In this document: one piece after another, positions 1 to 8,561 of the stretch
How the letters are laid out: every line of letters begins with the position of its first letter
Numbering within the stretch: position 1 is the first letter of the stretch
NCBI RefSeq assembly: GCF_900067135.1
Contig: NZ_FJUR01000006.1
Coordinates: forward strand, 116,050 to 180,049
DNA length: 64,000 bases
Direction of reading: 5' to 3'
DNA from: Rhizobium sp. 9140
GTDB lineage: Bacteria; Pseudomonadota; Alphaproteobacteria; Rhizobiales; Rhizobiaceae
Made by a program: the position numbers and the translations under genes
The notes under the pieces: generated by a model
Databases searched by the model: none
Told to the model about the DNA's origin: nothing
The model's input: only the letters and a program-made list of their open reading frames with translations

Positions 1-201
1 CGGATCGCCACCGGCGCGCCGATGGGGCCGTTCCAGATCTACGACATCATCGGCTTGAACACCCCCTACAACATTCTGTCGCATGGCGATGAGCACGCCC
101 AGTCGCTCGCGGCATGGCTGAAGGAAAACTACATCGACAAGGGCAGGCTCGGCATCGCCTCGGGCGAAGGCTTCTACAGCTACAAACCCTCCGCAGACTG
201 A
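1..201 (+). CDS. 3-hydroxyacyl-CoA dehydrogenase, C-terminal end (partial)
   Basis: The window opens inside this gene; 66 codons remain before the TGA at 199-201. The peptide contains GAPMGPFQIYDIIGL and ends GEGFYSYKPSAD, which fits the C-terminal dimerisation domain of 3-hydroxyacyl/3-hydroxybutyryl-CoA dehydrogenases (the usual GPF..DxxGL and G-x-GFY-Y signatures). The enzyme family oxidises L-3-hydroxyacyl-CoA with NAD+ in fatty-acid beta-oxidation. It lies 27 bp upstream of the oleate hydratase on the same strand, so the two probably form a fatty-acid operon. The N-terminal Rossmann domain is outside the window, so exact substrate cannot be judged. Confidence 0.75.
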   Translation, partial: RIATGAPMGPFQIYDIIGLNTPYNILSHGDEHAQSLAAWLKENYIDKGRLGIASGEGFYSYKPSAD

Positions 202-228
202 TCCCAACAAGAAGAACAGGAGTTCGCC

Positions 229-1995
229 ATGCACTATAGCAGTGGAAACTATGAAGCCTTCGTGCGTCCCCGCAAGCCCGAGGGGGCCGACAAGAAGACG
301 GCCTGGTTCGTCGGCTCGGGGCTGGCGGGGCTCGCCGGCGCCGCCTTCCTGATCCGCGACGGCGGCGTTTCGGGCGATCGCATCACCATATTGGAAGAGC
401 TGGGAATCCCCGGCGGCGCGCTCGATGGTCTTGATGTGCCGGAGAAGGGCTTCGTCATTCGCGGCGGCCGCGAGATGGAGGAGCATTTCGAGTGCCTGTG
501 GGACCTCTATCGCTCGATCCCCTCGCTGGAGATCGAGGGTGCCAGCGTCCTCGACGAATTCTACCGGCTCAACAAGGACGACCCCAACTTTTCGCTCCAG
601 CGTACGACGCAGAACCAGGGCCAGGACGTGCCCGACAAGGCGCTGCTGACGTTGAACGACAAGGCCCAGAAGGACCTGCTCTCCGTTTTCCTGGCGACAC
701 GCGAGGAGATGGAGAACAAGCGCATCAACGAAGTCTTCGGCGAAGATTTCCTGAAGAGCAATTTCTGGCTCTATTGGCGCACCATGTTCGCCTTCGAGGA
801 ATGGCATTCGGCGCTGGAAATGAAGCTCTACCTGCACCGCTTCATCCATCATATCGGCAGTCTCGCCGACTTCTCCTCGCTCAAGTTCAATCGCTACAAT
901 CAGTATGAATCCATGGTCCTGCCGCTGGTGAAGTGGCTGACCGATCACGGCGTCACGTTCCGCTACGGCGTCGAGGTCACCGACGTCGATTTCGACATCC
1001 AGCCCGGCCGCAAGCAAGCGACCCGCATTCACTGGAAAGAGCGCGGCGTCGAAGGCGGCGTCGATCTCGCGCCAGACGATCTCGTCTTCATAACCATCGG
1101 CTCATTGACCGAGAATTCCGACAATGGCGATCACAAGACGCCGGCGAAGCTCAACGAAGGACCGGCGCCGGCCTGGGACCTGTGGCGGCGGATCGCGGCG
1201 AAGGATCCGGCCTTCGGCCGCCCGGACGTATTCGGGGCCCATATCCCGGAAACGAAATGGGCCTCGGCATCGATTACCGCCCTCGATGCCCGTATTCCGG
1301 CCTATGTCGAGAAGATCACCAAGCGCAACCCCTTCACCGGCAAGATCGTCTCGGCGGGTATCGTCACGGTGAAGGACTCGGCGTGGCTGCTGAGCTGGAC
1401 GGTTCATCGCCAGCCGCATTTCAAGAAGCAGCCCAAGGACCAGATGATCGCCTGGTTCTACGCGCTCTTTGTCGACAAGCCCGGCGACTATGTGAAGAAG
1501 CCAATGCAGGAATGCACCGGCGAGGAAATCACCCAGGAGTGGCTCTACCATCTCGGTGTACCGGTCGAGGACATTCCGGAGCTCGCAGCCTCCGGCGCCA
1601 GCACCGTGCCCACGATGATGCCCTATATCACCGCCTTCTTCATGCCGCGCCAGGCGGGTGACCGGCCGGACGTGGTGCCGGAGGGCGCGGTCAATTTCGC
1701 CTTCATCGGACAGTTCGCGGAATCGAAACAGCGGGACTGCATCTTCACCACGGAATATTCGGTGAGGACCCCGATGGAGGCCGTCTACACCCTGATGAAT
1801 GTCGAGCGCGGCGTGCCGGAAGTCTTCAACTCGACCTACGATATCCGTACGCTGCTGGCAGCGATCGGTCCGCTGCGGGACGGCAAGGGCATCGACCTTC
1901 CCGGACCGGCCTTCCTGCGCAAGCTGCTGATGAAGAAGCTCGAAGGCACCGAGATCGCCAAGCTGCTCGAAGAGTTCCATCTGATCGAGGAGTGA
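229..1995 (+). CDS. ohyA: Oleate hydratase (MCRA family, FAD-binding)
   Basis: 588 aa, the normal length for the 'myosin-cross-reactive antigen' family, which adds water to the cis-9 double bond of oleate and related unsaturated fatty acids. The N-terminus has the dinucleotide-binding fingerprint VGSGLAGLAGAAFL at about residues 28-41 followed by an acidic ILEE at the end of beta-2, typical of FAD proteins. Other family stretches are GREMEEHFECLWDL and FIGQFAE near the C-terminus. Start ATG at 229 is preceded by AACAGGAG at good spacing. The neighbour upstream is a 3-hydroxyacyl-CoA dehydrogenase, supporting a role in fatty-acid conversion or detoxification. It appears intact. Confidence 0.93.
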   Translation: MHYSSGNYEAFVRPRKPEGADKKTAWFVGSGLAGLAGAAFLIRDGGVSGDRITILEELGIPGGALDGLDVPEKGFVIRGGREMEEHFECLWDLYRSIPSLEIEGASVLDEFYRLNKDDPNFSLQRTTQNQGQDVPDKALLTLNDKAQKDLLSVFLATREEMENKRINEVFGEDFLKSNFWLYWRTMFAFEEWHSALEMKLYLHRFIHHIGSLADFSSLKFNRYNQYESMVLPLVKWLTDHGVTFRYGVEVTDVDFDIQPGRKQATRIHWKERGVEGGVDLAPDDLVFITIGSLTENSDNGDHKTPAKLNEGPAPAWDLWRRIAAKDPAFGRPDVFGAHIPETKWASASITALDARIPAYVEKITKRNPFTGKIVSAGIVTVKDSAWLLSWTVHRQPHFKKQPKDQMIAWFYALFVDKPGDYVKKPMQECTGEEITQEWLYHLGVPVEDIPELAASGASTVPTMMPYITAFFMPRQAGDRPDVVPEGAVNFAFIGQFAESKQRDCIFTTEYSVRTPMEAVYTLMNVERGVPEVFNSTYDIRTLLAAIGPLRDGKGIDLPGPAFLRKLLMKKLEGTEIAKLLEEFHLIEE

Positions 1996-2036
1996 ACAGA
2001 GACCGGAAGGCACGCGCGGCGTGTGAAAGGTGATGA

Positions 2037-2182
2037 ATGGCCGACGACGATCAGAAGAGCGAACGCGCCGCCGAGGTGACTGGGGCGCACGGCCATCATC
2101 ACCATCATGAGCCGGACGGCGAAACGCCGTCCGGTCACGTCGACCATGATCCGGTCTGCGGCATGGTGGTCGATCCCGCCAG
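2037..2182 (+). pseudogene. Heavy-metal P-type ATPase, N-terminal fragment (cut by transposon end)
   Basis: Only about 48 codons remain: an acidic and His-rich leader (GHHHHHEPDG) followed by HDPVCGMVVDPAS, the YHS-type metal-binding motif seen at the N-terminus of many copper-translocating P1B ATPases. The reading frame then enters TGTCGGATGGCACTTAACCG, a transposon terminus, at 2183 and an ISL3 element. The membrane and catalytic domains are absent and do not reappear elsewhere in the window. The family assignment rests on the YHS motif and His-rich leader alone; other YHS-leader proteins are possible. Confidence 0.6.
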
Positions 2183-2202
2183 TGTCGGATGGCACTTAAC
2201 CG

Positions 2203-3897
2203 GGTTCTTCCTCACTTTGTGTGGAGCCGCGGCAGCATTCGTGCCTTCAGCAATTCAGGGCCTGCCCGACCGTACATTGCTCGCTTGAGGGTCTTGAGGC
2301 GGTTGATCTGGCCTTCGGCCTGCCCGTTGCTCCAGGGCAGCTCGATGGCGTTGTTGACGGCATCGATGTCCCTGCGAAGGACGCGAGCGAACCGCATGAT
2401 AGGGATGAGCTCGGAGTCGATCGCATCGTCGATCCATGCATCCAGTGGTGGCGATCTCTTGCCGCGAAGGATGCCGTTGAAGCGCATCGCCAGGCGTCGC
2501 ATCTCGACAAACGCCTCAGATCCCTGCTTCAGGGCGTCGACCTTCCTTGCCTGCCGGTCCGTCAGCAGGCCTCGCGGCTTGATACATAGCGCCGCGGCAA
2601 CCACCGGAGAGATTGCATGACCGGTTTCGGGATCTCGAACCGGTTCCGACTTCAACGCGGCGGGCGGTACATCATCGGCCTGTCCCCTTTCGGCCCGCCG
2701 CCAAGCTCCGAGCAACCGCTCCAGATTGGCGAAGCTGCCGGTGTAGCCGCGCTGCTTGACGTCGTGAAACAGATGCCGTCCGCGCCGGTTCCCATCCTTC
2801 CAGCATTGCGCAAGGAAGGCTTCGAAATACCATGGTGATGTGGGGTTCAGTGCTGCTCGTCGCCTGTCTTGTGGAGCCTCGAACTTGAGCCACTTCGTTA
2901 TGCTGCGACGCTCATAGCCGGTCCGTCTGGCGATCTCGCTGTAGGACAGCCCTTGCTGGCGCAAGGCATGGAGCATGTCGAATATCTCCTGGCGAGATTG
3001 CCTATGCGCAAGACGGGCGCGCCGGCGATGTGTCGCAGCGTCAACAATTGCGTCCTCCGAAAGAATGGCCCTGCCGGTGGCACGCCCGGAAAGGCTCATC
3101 TGTTCTTCGATGGCCGAACGAAGGTTCTGGACCAGATGAAACCGATCGGCGACCTGCCGGGCCTGCGGTGCGCCTTCACGGGTGGCCTGCGCATACAGGC
3201 CGCAGCGGTCGCGGCTGACAATCTCGATGGAAGGATGACTCCGAAGCCACTTGGCCGCATTCTCGACGCTACGGTCATCCAGTATGTCAATAACCGAGCG
3301 GCGCTCGAGGTCGACCATGATGGTCCCATAGCTCGTCGCGCGCCGCCAACTCCAATCATCGATACCGACCACCCGTATCTTGGAATTGCGTTGGGCAACT
3401 GCAGCATCCCGTTTCAGTTGCCGCAGGATAGTGTCGTCGCTGACCGGTATGCCGAGCCGTTGCATCAACCGCTCGCCAGGACGGCCGCCAGTGCTATGGC
3501 CGAGCAAGCCAACAATCTCTCCGACCCTTCTTGTCCGACGCGCGTATGGATCAGCTACCATCGGAAGACGGTCGGTGAACGTTCGTCGTGCGCATTCCCC
3601 ATGTGCACATCGCCAGCGGCTCAGCAGGAGCTTCACTGTCACGGGCTTGCCCTGGACTGGCAGATCCTGGAGGCTGCGGCAGGACCAGCCATGCCGACTT
3701 CGGCTTCGACATCCACAATCGGGGCATACTCCGATCTTGGATCCAGCTGCGGAAACAACCCAACCGTGATCAACGGTGAGCGCGACACCCAGTACTTTGA
3801 CCCCTGGACCGGGCGACCATTTCGATTTCGTTCGCATGCCCGCCCATAGCCAAAACCTCGCTAACGGCGAATGAACCACACAAAGTGAGGAAGAACC
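2203..3897 (-). mobile_element. ISL3-family insertion sequence, copy 1
   Basis: 1695 bp with terminal inverted repeats GGTTCTTCCTCACTTTGTGT at both ends, enclosing one transposase gene. It is flanked by near-identical 8-mers CTTAACCG (2195-2202) and CTTAATCG (3898-3905), fitting the 8-bp duplications made by the ISL3 family. Copy 2 (8582-10276) has the same length, opposite orientation and only one amino-acid difference in its transposase. It sits inside the terminus of a small transposon. Confidence 0.9.
2212..3879 (-). CDS. ISL3-family transposase (copy 1)
   Basis: 555 aa, full length for the family. An N-terminal zinc ribbon (CPDCGCRSRSRHGW, then CAHGECARRTF) precedes a helix-turn-helix region and a DDE catalytic domain starting VVGIDDWSWRRATSYGTIMVDLERR, with the second acidic residue in the ADRFHLVQNLRSAIEE region and the last glutamate near WSNGQAEGQINRLKTLKR. 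It differs from copy 2 by one residue (RFARVLRRD versus RFARFLRRD), so both copies are recent. It should be functional. The long opposite-strand frame inside it is a shadow. Confidence 0.93.
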   Translation of the reverse strand: MVHSPLARFWLWAGMRTKSKWSPGPGVKVLGVALTVDHGWVVSAAGSKIGVCPDCGCRSRSRHGWSCRSLQDLPVQGKPVTVKLLLSRWRCAHGECARRTFTDRLPMVADPYARRTRRVGEIVGLLGHSTGGRPGERLMQRLGIPVSDDTILRQLKRDAAVAQRNSKIRVVGIDDWSWRRATSYGTIMVDLERRSVIDILDDRSVENAAKWLRSHPSIEIVSRDRCGLYAQATREGAPQARQVADRFHLVQNLRSAIEEQMSLSGRATGRAILSEDAIVDAATHRRRARLAHRQSRQEIFDMLHALRQQGLSYSEIARRTGYERRSITKWLKFEAPQDRRRAALNPTSPWYFEAFLAQCWKDGNRRGRHLFHDVKQRGYTGSFANLERLLGAWRRAERGQADDVPPAALKSEPVRDPETGHAISPVVAAALCIKPRGLLTDRQARKVDALKQGSEAFVEMRRLAMRFNGILRGKRSPPLDAWIDDAIDSELIPIMRFARVLRRDIDAVNNAIELPWSNGQAEGQINRLKTLKRAMYGRAGPELLKARMLPRLHTK

Positions 3898-3933
3898 CTT
3901 AATCGTAAGAATGCGGATGTTTGGATCTCGTTT

Positions 3934-3950
3934 GGCATTTAATCTGAGAA
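3934..3950 (+). repeat. Transposase-binding-like site in left end of mini-transposon
   Basis: GGCATTTAATCTGAGAA, a second copy of the site found in the terminal repeat (GGCACTTAACCGTAAGAAT once the ISL3 insertion is removed). Same strand as the left end. Its match to the right-end sites on the opposite strand is what defines the pair of ends. Confidence 0.5.
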
Positions 3951-4111
3951 CTTCGTCAAGTGCCGTTGCAAATCAGTTGCAGGTATGGGCTATCCCGAGT
4001 TGGCCTGGACGAGCTGCCAAGTTGTTGAAGAAACGAGGTATTCCAAACCTCTATTTCCGCCGCAGCGATTGCGAAATCATCGAAGTTCATCTCGACGTCG
4101 TGGCCCGCTGT

Positions 4112-4235
4112 TTCTCAAGTTAGATGCCATATTCCATGCGACATTCTCAGATTAACTGCCGTGTATCAAATTAGGTGCCGCGCTATCTAATTGAAAATGT
4201 TGAGGCAGATTCTTGCGGTTAACTGCCAAACGACA
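4112..4235 (-). repeat. Four-site right end of mini-transposon
   Basis: On the minus strand four sites lie in a row: GGCAGTTAACCGCAAGAAT (4227-4209), GGCACCTAATTTGATA (4179-4164), GGCAGTTAATCTGAGAA (4160-4144) and GGCATCTAACTTGAGAA (4128-4112), with the terminus TGTCG at 4235-4231. Irregular spacing of directly repeated binding sites is typical of Tn7/Tn5053-type ends. The DNA between the ends (3951-4111) holds no recognisable gene. Confidence 0.5.
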
Positions 4236-4295
4236 TGTCTCGTCGCATGTGAGGAGCGTCGGGCAGCAGCTGATCACCGCCGTCAAGGTCGTGCG

Positions 4296-4541
4296 TCATT
4301 CGATAAAGCTGACGCCGATCTCATTAAGCTTTTGCCACCTGATGACGCATCGACGCATCCCGTCCGGATGCTGGATGACCGTCTCGGCGGGAATGACAAC
4401 CTCTACCTCGGTGTTCACCCTCAAACCTCCCTCCGCCACATCCGATACAGCACAGTCAACTGCTACGCCGTCAGCAAGCAGTCGGCCGCTCCATATCCGG
4501 ACCGTTCGGGGGTGCCGTCTGCGATCGGCAGTGGGTTCCAT
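4296..4541 (-). CDS. PilZ-domain protein
   Basis: 81 aa, essentially one PilZ domain, a cyclic-di-GMP receptor fold. The arginine motif RRRHPR is at residues 7-12. The second motif, normally [D/N]-x-S-x-x-G, reads DVAEGG here, with alanine in the serine position, so c-di-GMP affinity may be altered. An EAL/GGDEF protein lies 1 kb away on the other strand, which makes a signalling link plausible but unproven. Upstream about 60 bp is the end of the mini-transposon, on the gene's 3' side. Confidence 0.75.
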   Translation of the reverse strand: MEPTADRRRHPRTVRIWSGRLLADGVAVDCAVSDVAEGGLRVNTEVEVVIPAETVIQHPDGMRRCVIRWQKLNEIGVSFIE

Positions 4542-4571
4542 TGTTACCTCATCGATTTCTGGCGTTCTGCC

Positions 4572-4808
4572 TCAGAAGTTGCAACATGGGCTTACTGAGT
4601 TCGATCGAATTTTAGCAATGACAGTATCGAGTGGCGCGCTGATCTCCCAACTGCGCCCGATGAGCAAGAGCGTAATCATCATCGTTTGCAACTCGATCAA
4701 GAAGGCGGCCCAGGAGGCAAGCACGGAACTTAGAGCCCCTGTCAGGTAGTACTTCCGCCGATAACAGCTGTCGAACGCCGTTGGCTTAGCAGGGCGGCAT
4801 TGCTGCAT
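4572..4808 (-). CDS. Possible small membrane protein
   Basis: 78-codon frame containing one long hydrophobic stretch (about residues 24-50: LSSVLASWAAFLIELQTMMITLLLIG) and otherwise no recognised motif. No clear ribosome site. It lies upstream of the PilZ gene on the same strand. It may equally be non-coding; I include it only because of the coherent hydrophobic segment. Confidence 0.25.
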   Translation of the reverse strand: MQQCRPAKPTAFDSCYRRKYYLTGALSSVLASWAAFLIELQTMMITLLLIGRSWEISAPLDTVIAKIRSNSVSPCCNF

Positions 4809-4923
4809 GATATTGAGAAACTCGGTGTCAGCAACAACCTCGGGCGATAGGTCTTAACCGAAATCGCACCGCGACCCGGGAGGCTGCCATTTTTGCTCTG
4901 AGGCGGATTGTATCTGCGAACAG

Positions 4924-5181
4924 TCACGTAGCATCCTGCTGAACCCAACCCGCGTCTTCCTGAGTGTCCTTTCGGCTCTCCATCGCGAGGTCATGCAGAC
5001 CATGTACTGTGCCGGGGCGATCGCTCGAGGCCATGATCACGGCGTAGAAGGCGCCACGGGTGATTTCCTTCTTGGTCGCCTTGGGATGTACCTGACGCAC
5101 TGCTTCGAAAAGCTCCTTGGGCCGCATCTTAGGCTTGGCCATTTGCGAAACTGTCTTCGCAATCTTCTCGATCTCGGACAT
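4924..5181 (-). CDS. Conserved-looking small hypothetical protein
   Basis: About 85 aa from ATG at 5181, chosen because GGAGGG stands a few bases upstream; an earlier in-frame ATG at 5217 lacks a good site. Sequence begins MSEIEKIAKTVSQMAKPKMR and continues with a basic, helical stretch (PKATKKEITRGAFYAVI), suggesting a small soluble, possibly nucleic-acid-binding, protein. The style (KPKMRPKELFEAVRQVHP...) is coding-like and resembles short rhizobial hypothetical proteins, but I do not recognise a named family. Confidence 0.55.
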   Translation of the reverse strand: MSEIEKIAKTVSQMAKPKMRPKELFEAVRQVHPKATKKEITRGAFYAVIMASSDRPGTVHGLHDLAMESRKDTQEDAGWVQQDAT

Positions 5182-5615
5182 TTTCCCTCCACTGTTGCCC
5201 AGTATCTTGAACGGCATCTATGTGTCATAATCAAGCAGACGGGATTGAGTGCAACCTTTGCGGCCCCCTGAGAAAACGCCCTCACCGTCTGAATGCGTCA
5301 TCGCAACGGGCGGCGTCGACGTAGTCGAGAGGTCTTCTTTGAAGCTATCGACGGCACCGGGGAGGGTTTGCGAGAAAGAGGCCCGATAAGGTCAAAGGCT
5401 TCGAAGTTGCCGATCTTATAAGCAGGATGCCCGGCTACAGGTCCGCGGGCGCATAGATCCCTCTCTCGTCGAATCGTGTGTTGCCGTAGCATTGCCATGC
5501 GCTCCTTGCGTTATAGGAACTTCATAGAAACTTCATGTTTCGCAAAGGGATTGTTGACGATTCTGGGTAAGGCTCCGCGTCTGTTCTGGGCTGTTGCGGC
5601 GTATCGGAGTAAATT
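5182..5615. other. Intergenic region upstream of the c-di-GMP protein
   Basis: No convincing gene. It separates the divergent genes at 5181 (minus) and 5616 (plus), so promoters for both should lie here. The GGAG at about 5606 serves the downstream ATG. I see no clear operator. Confidence 0.4.
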
Positions 5616-7415
5616 ATGAGTTCGGCTTCCCTCATCGAGCCTGGCGTTTTCCGGCGTTATGCGGGAGACCAGTTGCTCACGCTCTCCAAGCTGGTTCTGG
5701 AGACCGCGTTCCAGCCCATTGTCGAAGTCGCGACGGGCACGGTGTTCGGCTACGAGACCCTGATGCGCGGCTATGACCGTATCGGCTTTTGCGAACCGCT
5801 CGAACTCCTGGATCAGGCGGCCGAAGCGGGCCAACTGCTGGCGCTGGAACAGATGATGGCGGGCCGCTCGCTCGCCAAGTTTGCGACGGTGCCGGACTTC
5901 GCCTCGGTTACGCTGTTTCTCAATCTTGACGTCCGTCTGATCAAGGACGGCGACTACATCATCGAAAGGCTTGTCCAGCACCTCAGTAAACTGAACATCC
6001 CGCCGTCGTCCGTCTGTTTCGAACTCTCCGAGCGCTTCGACAACACCACCATTCCGGAGTTTGCCGCGCTGGTCCTGAAGCTGCGCAAGGCGGGCTTCAA
6101 GCTGGCGATCGACGATTTCGGTGTCGGCCACGGCGAAATGAAGCTGCTCTGCGATTACCAGGTCGACTACTTGAAGATCGACCGCCACTTCATCGACGGC
6201 ATGGACAAGAGCTCGCGCAAGCGCCACCTCGTCAAGAACATCGTCCACATCGCCCATGTGCTGGGCGTCCGCGTCGTTGCAGAAGGCATCGAGACGGAGG
6301 CCGAGCTGATGGCCTGCCGCGAGTATGGCGTCGACCTCGTGCAGGGCTATTTCATAGCCCGGCCGACGACCTTCCTCAACGAATTGCAGCCCGCCTTTCC
6401 GCATTTGGCGGATATCGGCCGCGTCCGACGGTCCTCCCAGTCGCTCGACGAGATCCTCATCCGCAAGCAGATCGAGAACCTGCCGACCGTCTACGAGCAC
6501 GAGAGCATCGATACCGTCTTCGAACTCTTCCGGCGCAATCCGCGCCAGGCCTTCTTCCCGGTCCTCAACGCCAACCGCGAACCGCGCGGCGTCATCAACG
6601 AGTATCACCTGAAGGAATACATCTATCAGCCCTTCGGCCGCGACCTCCTCAAGAACAAGGTCTACGAGCGGACGATCTCGCATTTCGTCGACATGGCGCC
6701 GATCATCGGCCTGGATGCCGATGCCGAGGAACTGATGAGCCTGTTTGCCAGCATGGACAACAGCGACTGCATCATCCTGACCGAAAACATGCGCTACGCC
6801 GGCGTCGTTTCCGCCGCCTCGCTGATCAAGGTCATCAGCGAAAAGCAGCTGAAGATCGCCCAGGACCAGAACCCGCTGACCAGCCTGCCGGGCAACCGCG
6901 CAATCACCGACTTCATCCACGAATCCGGTCGAGACGACGATGACAACCGCTTCTTCTGCTACTGCGACTTCGACCATTTCAAGCCGTTCAACGATAACTA
7001 TGGCTTCCACGTCGGCGACCATGCGATCTCGCTGTTTGCCGCCCTGCTGCGCCGCTATTTCTTCTCCGACGATCATTTTTTGGGGCATGTCGGCGGCGAC
7101 GATTTCTTCATAGGCGTGCGGGACTGGACCCGCGAAGAGCTGACGGAAATCCTCGAGCGGTTGCTGAGCGATTTCCACGACGATGTCGTGACCCTCTACT
7201 CGCAGGAGGAGCGCGAAGCCGGACGGATTAAGGGACACGACCGCACCGGCATCGAGCGCTTCTTCCCGCTGCTCCGCTGCTCAATCGGCGTCCTGGAGCT
7301 TCCCAAGGGCCTCCTGCTCGATGACGGTGCCCGCATCGCCAGCAGCATCGCCGCCGTCAAGGCACAGGCGAAGCAGTCTTCATCGGGGCTCGTTTTCACC
7401 ACTTTTGTGACGTGA
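5616..7415 (+). CDS. EAL-CBS-GGDEF cyclic-di-GMP signalling protein
   Basis: 599 aa, no membrane segments. Residues about 25-250 form an EAL phosphodiesterase domain in which the signature reads ETLMRG, and the usual metal/catalytic positions are present: FLNLD, ELSER, IDDFG, KIDR, AEGIET and QGYFIARP. Residues about 270-400 look like a CBS pair. Residues about 430-590 form a GGDEF domain whose motif is GGDDF, so cyclase activity is uncertain. The protein most likely hydrolyses c-di-GMP, with the C-terminal part possibly sensing GTP. Start ATG at 5616 follows a GGAG. A PilZ receptor is encoded nearby. The gene appears intact; the long antisense frame over it is an artefact of codon bias. Confidence 0.88.
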   Translation: MSSASLIEPGVFRRYAGDQLLTLSKLVLETAFQPIVEVATGTVFGYETLMRGYDRIGFCEPLELLDQAAEAGQLLALEQMMAGRSLAKFATVPDFASVTLFLNLDVRLIKDGDYIIERLVQHLSKLNIPPSSVCFELSERFDNTTIPEFAALVLKLRKAGFKLAIDDFGVGHGEMKLLCDYQVDYLKIDRHFIDGMDKSSRKRHLVKNIVHIAHVLGVRVVAEGIETEAELMACREYGVDLVQGYFIARPTTFLNELQPAFPHLADIGRVRRSSQSLDEILIRKQIENLPTVYEHESIDTVFELFRRNPRQAFFPVLNANREPRGVINEYHLKEYIYQPFGRDLLKNKVYERTISHFVDMAPIIGLDADAEELMSLFASMDNSDCIILTENMRYAGVVSAASLIKVISEKQLKIAQDQNPLTSLPGNRAITDFIHESGRDDDDNRFFCYCDFDHFKPFNDNYGFHVGDHAISLFAALLRRYFFSDDHFLGHVGGDDFFIGVRDWTREELTEILERLLSDFHDDVVTLYSQEEREAGRIKGHDRTGIERFFPLLRCSIGVLELPKGLLLDDGARIASSIAAVKAQAKQSSSGLVFTTFVT

Positions 7416-8158
7416 AAGCAGCAGCACCCTCATGATTATGTGGTGAACCCTAAACACAGCATGAGGCCGCGTCACAAGGTTCGGCCACCTCAGGGAGCGG
7501 CCGCAAGCGGCAAGCTGGACAAGGCTGCCTTGGAAAGGTCGCGCAACGCATTGGAGGCAACGGCTGAAGAGGATGGCCGCGCACCTCGGGCGCGTCGGGA
7601 GGGCACCTGGCGAACAATCACCTGACTTCGAGGCGCGAACTATGGATACGCCTGGTTAATCGACCTTGCAGAGGCCTCTGGCATTCTTGTGGTGGAGCGA
7701 ACAGGAGAGCAGAACAAGGTTGTTAACGCGCTGCTGAGAACGAAGACGCAAAGGCCGGGGGCACAGGTTTTATCAACCTCTGCTACCTAATCACGCCCTC
7801 GGCGGACGGTGGACTTGACTTACGTCGGAAGGAATACTCAGGTGAGCTGCCTCTAGACCAACAGAGGTGAAACGGAAGTATGGTTCCGCGGGTTAACGAT
7901 CTTCCGCTGTCGAGCTTGGCGGCAACGAACCAAACGATACCGCATTAGCGCGTCCTTAGTGCAGCTGCGTCTCCTCGAGGAAAATCGAGTCCGTGGAGGA
8001 TCTCCTTCACGGCCTCGATCAACTCCACAACCGCGGCTATCCGATTTCGCGGCGAATGCGACGTTTCCGCGCCGTCGACGAGAATGCCGCAAAGGTATTT
8101 TCGGAGCACTATGAAAACGCCGTCGACCTAAACCGAATGGCGAGCCGTTGTGCGATGC
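7416..8158. other. Gene-poor stretch, no recognised feature
   Basis: Several short frames occur but none has a supported start or family. A plus-strand frame at about 7630-7790 reads GANYGYAWLIDLAEASGILV and looks coding-like, yet it begins after a stop and has no start codon, so it may be gene debris. The rest shows nothing I can assign. Confidence 0.4.
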
Positions 8159-8561
8159 TCAGCGCTCGAACCTCTCGAGCATCTTCTTCAGCTGCGCGTT
8201 TTGGATCTTAAGTCTGCTCGCCAATTGCCCCTTGAGCACCTTGATCTCCTCGTCGAGGCTCATCGTCTCATCCGAAGGAGTAGGTGGCCTGTCAGAAACT
8301 TGAGCAACAACGACAGCCGGTCTGCTGCCCTTGCTGGATCTCTGCTTGCGTGATGAGTCTTCGACAGCCGGTTGGACTTCCGTAGCGTCATGTGCAGCGG
8401 TGACAGCGGCGCCTGGTTCCCTACCTGATGCCGAAGCGCCGACTGTTCGTATGCTGGCGAAATCGCCGTCGGCAGTGTCGTCGGTCTCAGCTCCAGCTTC
8501 GTCTACCGGCGCAGTTTTCTCTGCGGAGACAGCCCCGATTGGATCCTGATGGGATGGCTGA
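8159..8561 (-). pseudogene. SyrB-like regulator, 5' end removed by transposon terminus
   Basis: An open minus-strand frame runs from the transposon end at 8561 to TGA at 8159-8161. The first part is Ala/Pro/Glu/Thr-rich and ends in a basic stretch (SSRKQRSSKGSRPA); the last 35 residues form a short coiled coil, SLDEEIKVLKGQLASRLKIQ followed by NAQLKKMLERFER. This layout (disordered, basic, then a terminal coiled coil ending ...ENADLKKRL) is that of the rhizobial SyrB family, named for repression of syrM. No in-frame ATG exists before residue ~100, so the original start has been lost to the transposon. Confidence 0.6.

Larger units (their letters stand above)
2183..4235. mobile_element. Non-autonomous transposon (MITE-like) with multi-site ends, split by ISL3
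   Basis: Left terminus TGTCGGATGGCACTTAACCG at 2183-2202; right terminus, read on the other strand, begins TGTCGTTTGGCAGTTAACCG from 4235 inward. Removing the ISL3 insertion (2203-3897 plus one target copy) leaves only about 350 bp with no transposase. Both ends carry several copies of a GGCAnnTAAnnTGAnAA-type site, the layout of Tn7/Tn5053-like elements whose TnsB/TniA-type transposase binds repeated sites. Flanking 5-mers (GCCAG and TGTCT) do not match, so the flanks have been rearranged since insertion. The family assignment is inferred from end architecture only. Confidence 0.5.

Noticed and set aside
1102..2013. 303-codon minus-strand frame
   Set aside because: Antisense to the oleate hydratase; His/Arg-rich with no domain.
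2869..3849. 326-codon plus frame (and its mirror at 8630-9610)
   Set aside because: Antisense to the ISL3 transposase in both copies.
5511..7238. 575-codon minus-strand open frame
   Set aside because: It is antisense to the complete EAL-CBS-GGDEF gene and its translation is low-complexity Val/Asp/Glu-rich, as produced by GC-rich codon bias.
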